Shown one piece after another: positions 1 to 10,324 of a stretch of 64,000 nt of DNA. The translations under genes were made by a program, and so were the position numbers. The notes below the pieces were generated by a model. That model saw nothing but the letters and a program-made list of their open reading frames with translations. It did not search any database and had not been told where the DNA came from. The first letter of the stretch is position 1. Each line of letters starts with the position of its first letter. Source of the DNA: Anaeramoeba ignava (lineage: Eukaryota; Metamonada; Anaeramoebidae); assembly GCA_028826165.1 (NCBI GenBank), contig JAPDFW010000023.1:1-64000 (forward strand). The letters are read 5' to 3'.

Positions 1-1675
1 AATTTTAAATATTGAAATGATTAATAAATTAAAATATAAAATAAAAATAAAAGGATTTTATTACTTATTATTATTTATTATTAAATAATAATTTTGGAAA
101 AATAATTTATCAAAAACAAAATTATATTTTCTTTTTTTTCTTTTTTTTCTTTTATTTTAGATTTGAAAATTTAATTAAAATTAAGAATAAAAATTGAAAA
201 CAAAAGAAAATTTGTTTTTTGTTTTTGTTTTTGTAATTTATTTTTATTATTATTAGGTATTTTAATTAAATTTTATTATTATTTAAATTTAAATAAAAAA
301 GTAAATAAGAAATTATTTATTTATCAATTTTTATTTTTATCTCTGTAAATATAAATAAATAAATTATTTACATTTCATTTATTATTTTTATTATTTTTAT
401 TTTTCTTTTAAAAACAAAAAATTGATAATCAAAAAAAAATTAAATAAGATTTTCTTCTTATAAATAATAATAATAATATTTATAAAGAAAAAGAAATAAT
501 TTGATTTTTTTATTTTTTTTGAAAATTTTTGTTTTACTTAAAATATAAATATAGGAGAATTTATGATAATATTTAAAATAAATATTTTTTTTTCACATTT
601 CTTAAATTTATTAATATTAATAATAATATTATATTTTTTCTCTTAATTTCTTCTTTTTTTTTTAAAAAATAAATCTCTTTTCAAATTTGAAAATAAAATA
701 TTTTTTTTTTCTTATTTTTTTTTGAAAAAGAAAAAGAAAAAGAAAAAGATTAAATTAAATTAGATTAAATTTGGGAAAAAGAAATGAAATTATATTATTT
801 ATTAATTTCTTTTTTTTATTTATTTTTATTATTATGATTATTTATTAAAATAAATTATTTGAAAATATCTTTATTTGTAATTAATAAATTGATGAAATAT
901 TTTCTTTTAAAAAATTAATTTGATTATTGTAAATTAAAAATACAAAAGAAAAGAAAAAAAAAAAGAAAAAGAATAATTTAATATTCTTATTCTTTTTTTT
1001 TCCACAAATTTATTTAAATTTAATAAAAATCTAATTTCAATTTTGTTTTTAAAATTTTTTGTTTTATAAAATAATTTAATTTATTTATATAAAATTTATT
1101 ATTTTCCTTCTTTTCTAAAATAAAAGAAATGAAAAGAAATGAAAGAAAACTTATTTAGATTTAATTTTTAATTCAATTCTTCTTTTATTTATTTTTTAAA
1201 AATTTAATTATATTTTTTTTGGGAAATAATAAATAAATAAAAATAAAAATAAAACAATTTATTTATCCTAATTTAATTTGAAAAAAAAATTTCCTTTTTA
1301 ATTTTAATATTTTTTTATTTGATTTGATTTGAAAATTTCATTTTTATTTTAATTATTTATAAAAATAAAATTATTCAAAATATTTTATATATTTATATTT
1401 ATATATTCAGAGAAATGTTATTAAATTATAAAACTTCAAAAAAAAAATAATTTATAATAATTTATTGATTTGATAAAGTAAAAAAAAAATAAATAATTTT
1501 ATTTTAATTAAAATAAAATGGAATAATATTCATTTTGTTTTTCTTTCAGAATGAAATGATTTAATGATATTTATATATATTTGATTAAATAATAATAATA
1601 ATTTTATTCTCAAAAATTGGAGAAAAGAAAATAAAAATAACAAAAATTTTAATTTTAATTTTATTATTATTATTT
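1..1675. other. AT-rich DNA, no gene recognised
   Basis: A+T-rich sequence with homopolymer runs and short AT microsatellites. I found no open frame of useful length, no ankyrin-like exon and no RNA gene on either strand. It may be intron or 3' flank of the minus-strand exon series that starts further right. Confidence 0.5.
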
Positions 1676-1677
1676 AC

Positions 1678-3190
1678 AAACTATTTTAATTAATAAAAAA
1701 AAGTAAAGAAAGAAATTATTTAATATTAATAAATTTTTTTGATATTTTTGTTTATTTGTTTTTAAATTAAAATTATAAAGTTAATTCAATTTATTTTCAT
1801 TTATCTAACATAAAAAATAAATAAATATAAATATAAAATAAATATAATTATAAATATTAAATATAATTTCAAAAAAATAATTAATTTGATAAATATTTAT
1901 TTCTTTTTCTTTTTTTTTTTGGATTATGAATAAATTTAAATTTAAATTAATAATAAATTATTATTGAAATAAAAAATAAAGAAATAAAAAAGAAATAAAA
2001 GAGTTTTGAATAATTTCTATTTATTTATTTATTTACTCCTATTTTTTTTAAAATCAAAATTTGTTTAATTATTAATAATTATTTTTTGTTTTGTTTTTTT
2101 GTTTTTTAGAATTTAAAGATATTAATTAGAATTAAAAAAAAAGAATTAAAAAAGAAATTTGAATAAAAAATCCATTTTTTTTCTTGTAAGAGATTTATTT
2201 TATATTATAAATAAATGAAAAGAAAGAAAAATTCATTTTTTATTTTGAAATTTAAATTTGAAAAAAAAGAAAATAAATTTGATATTTTTTTTTTTTTCTT
2301 TTTCTTTTTCTTATTGGAATTTAAATTAAAACAAAATTTAATAAAGAAAAATTGAATAAAATTTATTTTTTTCTTTATTATTATTATTATTTTGAATAAA
2401 AATTTCAAATAAATACATATTCATTCATCTTATTCTTTTGTTCTTTTTTTTCTTTTTAAATTTATTAATTATTAATATTATTTACAAATAAAGAAAATAA
2501 TATTTATTCCTTAATTCATTTTAATTCATTTTAATTTTTAAAATTAAAAATAAAAAAATTATGATAAAAATGAAAATAATCAAAAAAATGAAATAATAAT
2601 AAATTATCTTCTTTTTTTTTAAAAAATTTTTACAAAAGAAAAGACAAGATAATAATTTCAAATTCAAAAAATAAAATTGTTTTCTTTTCTTTTCCAATTT
2701 AATTTAATTTAATTTTAATTTTAATTTTAAGAATTATTTTGTAAAACTTGTGTTTTTTTTTTGAAAAGAAAAAAATAAAAAAAATTTAAATATAAAAGAG
2801 AAAAGAAAATATTTAAAAAAAAATATAATTCAAATCTTTCTTTTTACATATTTAAATTTTATAAAATAATATCTAATAAATTTATTATTTAATTTTTATT
2901 ATTAATATTTTACAGCCTATTTTATTTAATTTTATTTATTATTCAAAAAAAAAAGTTTTAGAAAAAAATTCAAAAATTTTTGTTTTTAATTTTCATAAAT
3001 TTTGTTTTCCAAATTAAAAATAAAATGGAAAATTAAATTATTAAATAAAATTTACCACCTATTATTATTATTATTATTATTAGATTTATTTTTAAAAATA
3101 AAATTTTATTAAAATAAAAAACAATTTAAATTTAAAAAAAATATAATTTTGATTATTATTTATTTAATTTTTTTTGGAAATAATTACTCT
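1678..3190 (-). CDS. Second series of putative 3-nt micro-exons
   Basis: On the minus strand four units read TAG, three bases, GTAA: AGA at 3188-3190, GTG at 3056-3058, GCT at 2914-2916 and TTT at 1678-1680. A fifth has only two bases between the splice sites (GA, 2037-2038). Each looks like an acceptor followed at once by a donor, the same architecture as the micro-exons of the ankyrin gene to the right on the same strand. R,V,A would follow the second ankyrin exon in the positions occupied by E,Y,R after the first. I found no following ankyrin exon, so this part may be decayed, belong to another gene, or continue beyond the window. Seen: the motifs. Inferred: that they are exons. Confidence 0.4.
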
Positions 3191-3193
3191 CTA

Positions 3194-4518
3194 TTATTTT
3201 TTATTTAAATAAATAAATAAATTATTATTATTATTATTATTTTGAATAAAGAAAATTAAATTTAAATTTGATTTATTTAATAAAATTGGAAAGAAAAAGA
3301 AAAAAGGAAAATAATTTAAATTTTCATTTCAAAAATAAATAAATCAAATTATTTTATTTTTCTTTATTTAAATTTGATTTAATATTAAAATAATAATAAT
3401 AATAATATTTTTATTTTTTCTAAGTAAATTTATTAAATAATTTATTCATTTTATTAATCTTGGAAGAAAAAAAAGAATAAAAATTTTGTTTTTTGTTTTT
3501 GTTGTTTTTGAAAATAAAAATAATCCAAAATTAAATGTAAAATATAGATAATAAAAATATAAATTTTTGTTTTTTTTTTAAATTTTTTTTATGTGTGATT
3601 TTTGAAAAAAAGAAAAAATTAAATAAAACTAATTTTCATTTAATTTCCATTTTCATTTTTCATTATCAAAAACAATAACAAATAAATTTTATTTTTGAAT
3701 TGAATTTAATTTAAATTTAAATTTTTTTTGTTTGGAAAAAAAAGAAAAGAATAAAATTTTAATTTCTGAATTTAATGTTAATCTTTTGTTAAATAAAAAT
3801 GAAGTGAATTAAATTTTGATTTGAATAGAAATAAAAATTTTTTTGTTTATTTTATAAATATTTTTATTTGGAAGAAAGTATATATATATTGTTATTATTA
3901 TGTTAAATGAGTATCAATTTATTGAAAAAAAAAAGAAAGAAAATTTTTTTCATTCCTTTGAATAAAATATATATGTGGAAACTCAAATTTTCTATATTAA
4001 ATTTATTTTCAAACAAAAAAAACAAAAATGAAATCAAAAAAAAAAGAAATCAATAAAATTTTCATCTTTCCAAAAAAAAAATTGAATTATTAAGAAGAAA
4101 TAGAAATTATAATAATTTTTATTTCAAAAATATTTTGAGATCTTAGTTCAAAATATATAATGAAAAATATTAATCAAATTATTATAATTTGGATAAAATA
4201 TTTTATTGGATAAAAGAGATTAGTTTTTCTTGATAATCCTCAATTATTAAATTTGTTTTCTTTTAGAAAAAATTTCAATATCTAAATTGAAAAAATTTAT
4301 ATAAAAAAATTCTAATTTATTAACTAATGTAAAACTTAATATAGATCATTTAATTTTTATTTAATTATTTTTTTTTAGATTTTTTTTTAGATCAGGATAA
4401 TAAGAGATTTATTGATTTTTTTTAAGAAAGAGATTATTTTATTAAATTAAATAATATTTTATAATAATCAAAAAAAAAATCAATTTTTTCATCTTTTGTT
4501 TTTTTTCTTGTTATTTAG
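3194..4518. other. AT-rich DNA with possible fossil sequence at its right end
   Basis: Mostly A/T homopolymers and AT words. From about 4100 the G+C rises slightly and short plus-strand frames appear near two consecutive polypyrimidine-TTTAG stretches around 4370-4392. These probably belong to the degenerate gene that becomes readable at 4519. No recognisable product. Confidence 0.4.
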
Positions 4519-5160
4519 ATAATTAATAATTTACAAAAAAAAATTAAAGAAATGATATCTTCTTTTCTGAATAAAATTAATGAATTTATTCCAGATATTT
4601 CCCTTTATAATATTCATAATTTGGATATTTATTTGATTAAAAATTATTTCATTTTAAGAAGTTTATTATTTTTTTTTCAATTCTTATAGGTAAATTTTTT
4701 AGTTTAATTAATATTCATTTTTTAACTGAAAATCAATTTGAGAAAATAACTGTAGATATTGGAAAAGAAATTTTAACAACTTTTGAATATAATTTAAATT
4801 ACAATAGAAAAGATAAGGAATTATTTGAAAAGTTGTATTTTTTTTTCAATAATTTAATAATAATTTATTTAGAAATTGATTTGATGAATATTCAATTACA
4901 AATCATTTGTGATTTATCAAGAAAAGGTTTCAATATAAGAGAATTAATAATAATTTTTGAATATATAAAAACTGGAAAAAACAAAATTTTTTTTTGATTC
5001 AATTCATATTTTGAGGAAAGAATATTTTAAAGGAATAAATAAGAATATAAAGAATAAATCAATAATTTTACATCTAAATGGAAAGACAAAATATCAATTT
5101 CTTTAATTGTTAATGATAAGGATAGAAACTCAATTCAATCATTATTAGATATTTAATCCA
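4519..5160 (+). pseudogene. Degenerate plus-strand coding region, unknown product
   Basis: After a TTATTTAG acceptor the frame is open from 4519 (I-I-N-N-L-Q..., ATG at 4552) to 4660. It then resumes one base out of phase and is open to a TGA at 4995. The phase change can be explained by a 29-nt intron (4661-4689, GTTTAT...TATAG) or by slippage in the T-run. A nine-T run at 4987-4995 coincides with a second frame change; that frame stays open to 5106, and a third frame covers about 5079-5156. Composition is protein-like (mixed L, I, K, N, F, with C, D, E and R). I do not recognise a family. It could be a dying gene, a gene broken by homopolymer errors in the assembly, or the remnant of an insertion in an intron of the opposite-strand gene. 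Confidence 0.4.
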
Positions 5161-6586
5161 AATGTAAATTTAAACTGGATATAAATCATTATATTGAGAA
5201 TATCAAAAAGAGGTTTATAAATAAAAATGGTTAAATTTTTTTATGTTTACAGAAAATTATATCATCTCTTTATTCTTGAGTCTTTATACTGTTTAAATAA
5301 ATATTATTATAACTCTCTTAAATTTAAAAACAATTTTTTTTAACATCATTTATTATCATTATACATATTTAGAGTATGAGAAGTGTTTTTTCTATACAAA
5401 ATATTTTTAATCTCAATAAAAATGGATTATAAAATAACTAAAGAAATAATAACTGAAAATAGAATTTGATTTGATTCTTGAAGATTTTTCCATTTTTTTT
5501 TGTGTAATAATTTATCAATAAACTCTTGTAAAGAAAAAAATATTTATTTTTTCATTATAAAACAATATTTTTGTCAAATATAATTAATTCACTAAAACAA
5601 TTCAAATTTCAATTTATAATAATTATTTTCAAAAAGGGAAAAAAAACCAAATGAAAAATTGAAGTTTTATAAAAAATGAATTTTATTGTATTACAAGAGA
5701 GAAACCAAAAAAAATGTATAAAAATTTGAAAAACAAAAACAAAAACAAAAACAAAATTTTACAAGAATAAATTTTTTTTTGAATTAATTTTTTTTTGTTT
5801 AATTTTGAAGTTTTCAATAAAAAAAATAAATTAAATTAAATTAAATTAAATTAAATTAAATTAATAATTTTTTTTTGATTAAATTGGAAAATATTATTTC
5901 AATTCCTTTTTGTTTTTTTTTTCTAAAATTATAAAATTAATAAATTAATAAATTTCTTTTCTTGATTTAATATCCAAAATTTTAAATAAAATAAAAATAA
6001 AAATAAAATAAAAAAGAAAGAAGAATTTGAATTGAGAATAAAACAAAATTGAATTAAATTTGTAAATCTGAATAAAATAAAAACAAAATAAAAAAAGAGA
6101 GAGGAATTATAATTAATTAATTAAATATTAATTTTAAATTTTTTCTTTTTCTTTTTTTTTCTTTTCAAATTTTTAAAGTTGAAAATTTTTAAAAAAAAAT
6201 GAATTAAAATGAAAATATTTCTTTTTTTGGAAAATAATTGAATATTAAATTGAATTTGAAATTGAATTTATTTTTTTTTGGATTAAAATAAATTGAAATA
6301 TAATAATCAAATAATAAATATAAATATTATTTTGATTTTTTTTTGGAATAAAAATTATAATTAAAATTATAATTAAAATTTATTTCTTTTTTTTTGATTA
6401 TATTCTTATTAATTTTAAAAAAAATTCAAAATTGTTTTGTTTTAATTAATAAAATAATTGAAATAAAAATATTGTTTTTGTTTATGTTTATGTTTATTTA
6501 AAAATGGAAATGAAATATCTTCTTATAAAATTATTATTAATATTTTGAAAAAGAAAAATAAATTAATTAATTAATTAAAAACTTAC
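5161..6586. other. AT-rich intergenic or intronic DNA
   Basis: Contains a (TTAAA)n-type run at about 5829-5862 and many A/T homopolymers. No exon is supported. If the 3.19-kb micro-exon series continues the ankyrin gene, this whole stretch would be intron, starting with the GTAAGT donor at 6586. Confidence 0.4.
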
Positions 6587-6682
6587 TCCACTTAAATTAA
6601 AATTAGCTCCATTATCAACTAATAATTTAATCATATCAAATGTAATTGATTCATTCCTACATAAATAATGAACTGGAGACCA
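6587..6682 (-). CDS. Ankyrin-repeat exon 2 of the micro-exon gene
   Basis: Flanked by a poly-A/AAAAAG acceptor and a GTAAGT donor at 6586. Its 32 codons begin W-S-P-V-H-Y-L-C and end [11 protein letters not shown], an ankyrin helix-turn-helix (TPLH-like motif, then GA[D/N]-x-N). It starts at ankyrin position 5 and needs three residues before it, which the E, Y and R micro-exons supply. Confidence 0.8.
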
Positions 6683-9600
6683 CTTTTTTTTTGTTTTGAA
6701 ATAATAAATTAAATTAAATTAAATTAAATTAAAAAATAAATTTCTCTTTAATTTATATTTTAAATAATTTTCTCTTATATTTTTTTTGTTATTTAAAATT
6801 AAAAAATTTATAATTTTTTTTGAAATAATATTTTTTTTGTGTTTTTTTGAAAATCAAAATTAAAATAATAAATAAAATTACTCTCTAATTTATTATTTAT
6901 TTTTAATTTAAAAAAGAAAAGATTAGATTTAAATTGTTTTTTGTTTTTTGTTTTTTGTTTTTGAAAAAAAATAAAATAATTAAATTGAGGAAATTTTGTA
7001 TATTTATTAAGATTTTCCATTAATTTCCAAATATATTTAATTTAATTTAATTTAATTTAATTTAATTTAATTTAATTTAATTTAATTTAATTTAATAAAT
7101 ATATTAAAATCTTATTAAATTATTAAAGGTTAATTGAAGAGAAATAATAATAATATAGATTTATATTTTAAGGTTATGAAAGATAGAGAGATTATAAAGG
7201 AATAAATAATAAGATGAAAAGAGGAATATATTTATATTTATATTTATATTTATATTTATATTTATATTTATATTTATATATATTTATATTTATATTTATA
7301 TTTATATTTATATTTATATTTATATTTATATTTATATTTATATTTATATTTATATTTATATTTATATTTATATTTATATTTATATTTATATTTATATTTA
7401 TATTTATATTTATATTTATATTTATATTTATATTTATATTTATATTTATATTTATATTTATATTTATATATTTTTATATTTATTTTATATTTATATTATT
7501 TTATTTTTATATTTATATTTATATTTATATTTATTTATATTTATATTTATATTTATATTTATATTTATATTTATATTATATTTTATATTTATATTTATAT
7601 TTATATTTATATTTATATTTATATTTATATTTATATTTATATTTATATTTATATTTATTTAGTTAAAATATCTAAGATAAGAGATAATTACAAAAACAAG
7701 ATAAATTCAATTTGAAAAAAAAATCAAAATAATAAAAATAATTTATCAAAAAATTAAATTTAATTAATTAATAAGAAAGAAAGAAATTGAAAATATTCAA
7801 TCTAATCAATAAAAAAAATATGAGAAATAATAATATTTTAAATAAGATTAAAGAAATAATACAAAAAAAAAAGTAATTCTTTAAATTAAATTAAATTAAA
7901 TTAAATTAAATTAAATTAAAATTATTCAAATAAAAATAAAAAAGATTTTGAATAATTTATAAATAAAAGTGTTAATTATTCTTATTTAAAAATTTATAAT
8001 AAAAATAATAAATAAATAATTTATAACAAGAAATATCAAAATTTTTTTCTTATTTTTATAAAATTAGGAAATAGATATAAATTTAAAGAAAAAAAATCAA
8101 ATTAAATATAGAAATTCAAAAATATTAAATTAAAAATTAATTAAAACAAGATATTACAAATTTTAAATTTATATAAATTAATTATCAGAAAATCATTTCT
8201 TAATATATTTGAAATTATTAATAATATTATCAATTTTCATCTATTAGGAATTATTCAAAATAAAAATAAAAATAATATATTAACTCTTTTTTTTTGAAAT
8301 TTTAAAAATGAAAGGAATAAAATATCAAATAAAAAAAATATTCAAAATTTATTTAAAAATATTAAAAAAGAAAGAAAATTGAAATAATAAAATGAATTAA
8401 ATTCACAAAAAATAAATCAATTCTAAATTTAAAATATAATTTATTTATTAATATTAATGAATTAAATAGAATAAATAAAACTCAAAAAAAAATTAGAAAT
8501 AAATTTAAAAATATATTTCTAAAATAAAGAATAACAATTTCCATAATACAAGAAATATATTTGAGAAAAAAGAATATATTTTGAAAATTATTATTAATTT
8601 AAGAAATAAATCAAAGAGGAATAAAAATATTTATCAAATAATATATATATAAGTAAATATACTCAATAAATTAAAAATTATAATAAAAATATTAATATAA
8701 ATTAAAATAGAAGAATTAAATGTTATTAGAGAATATATGAAATATATAAATCAATATCAAATTATGAATAAAATAAATCAAATAATTGAAAAAAAAATTA
8801 GGAAAGGAAATAAAAATATATAATAAGATGAGGATATTTTAATCAAATAAACAAATAAAATTGAAAAAAAAACATTTGTGATTTAATACTCAAATCATAT
8901 TTAATATTCAAAATAATGTAATAAGAAATATAAATCATTTTTTTTTGGAAATCAAAAATTAAATTAAAATAAAAATTATCTCAAAAACAAAAATAAATAT
9001 TAATCAAGAAGAAAGAAAAAAGAAAAAAGAAAAAAAGAAATATTATCAATCAATAAAATAATAATTTCAAGATATAATAATGAGAAGAATTGAGAAATCA
9101 AAAAAAAAATTTAAATCAGAAATCAATTCTCAATATTTCAATAATTAGAAATATAAAAGATAATAAATTTAAGAAAAGAAAATTTATATAAATATAAATA
9201 TAAATAGATAAAAAATTAAGATTGGAATTAATTTAACATAATTTAATTCAAAAAAAAAAAGTAAATAATATTGATAAAAAAATATTTTGAGGAATAAAAA
9301 ATAGATAATAAAAAATAGATAAATAAATTAATGAATTGAAATGAAAAGAATAAAGAAAAAGAAAAAGAAAAAGATATTATATTTAATAATAAATAAAAAA
9401 TAATTTAAATAACTTATTGATGAAATTAAAATACAAGTTAAAGAATCAATATTTAAATAAAATAAAATAAAATAAAATAGAAAATAAAATAATAATCATA
9501 CAATTTGATATTAAATAAATTAAATAAATAATTCCTTATAATAAATTAATAAAAAATAATTTAAAATTCAAGAAATAGTTCAATTTATGAATATAATAAG

Positions 9601-10293
9601 ATAAAAAATTTATCAAAAATTATTATATTATATTATATTATATTGAAAAAAAGAAAATTCAAAAATATTATTATTATCAATTTATTAAATAAATAAACAG
9701 AATAATGAAAGAATAAATAAAGAATATGAATCCAAAAGTAATAAATTAAATGTTTTCAAGAAGAATTATGTTTATCTATAAACAATTTATTAATAAGAAT
9801 ATTTATTATTTTTTTTTGAAAAGAATATTTGAATAAATTAAATTATTATGAGAATATATCTTGTATAAATAAATTGGATTTAGAAAAAATAATGAATATA
9901 AGAATAGAAATTTTAAAATTACAAAATAAATTAATATAAATAAAATAACCTTATATAATAAATATAAATATTCAAAAATATTTTGATATAATTAATTAGA
10001 AAATTAATTAGAAAAATTATTATCAAATTTCATCAATATTATTATTATTATTATTTAAAACTTCTTAAATAAATATTATAAGGTAAATAAATATGGAATA
10101 AATCAGAAAGAGAAATATTATTTATCCCTTTTTTTAATATTTGGAATGATTAATCATTTTATTATTGAAGAGATAAAATTTATTATTGATTATATGATTA
10201 TATTGATATAAAAAATTTTCATATATAGAAATTGTATTTAAAAGTTCAAATAATATTAATAACAATTCTTGAAAAAAATTATGAATAAAATCA

Positions 10294-10324
<31 letters not shown>

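Noticed and set aside
2037-2038. TAG-GA-GTAA unit with only two bases
   Set aside because: Not a multiple of three and without a neighbouring exon to test it; treated as doubtful rather than a micro-exon.
7214-7666. 150-aa open frame of Y, L, I and F
   Set aside because: It consists only of the TTTATA microsatellite within the old LINE; the hexamer has no stop in that frame.
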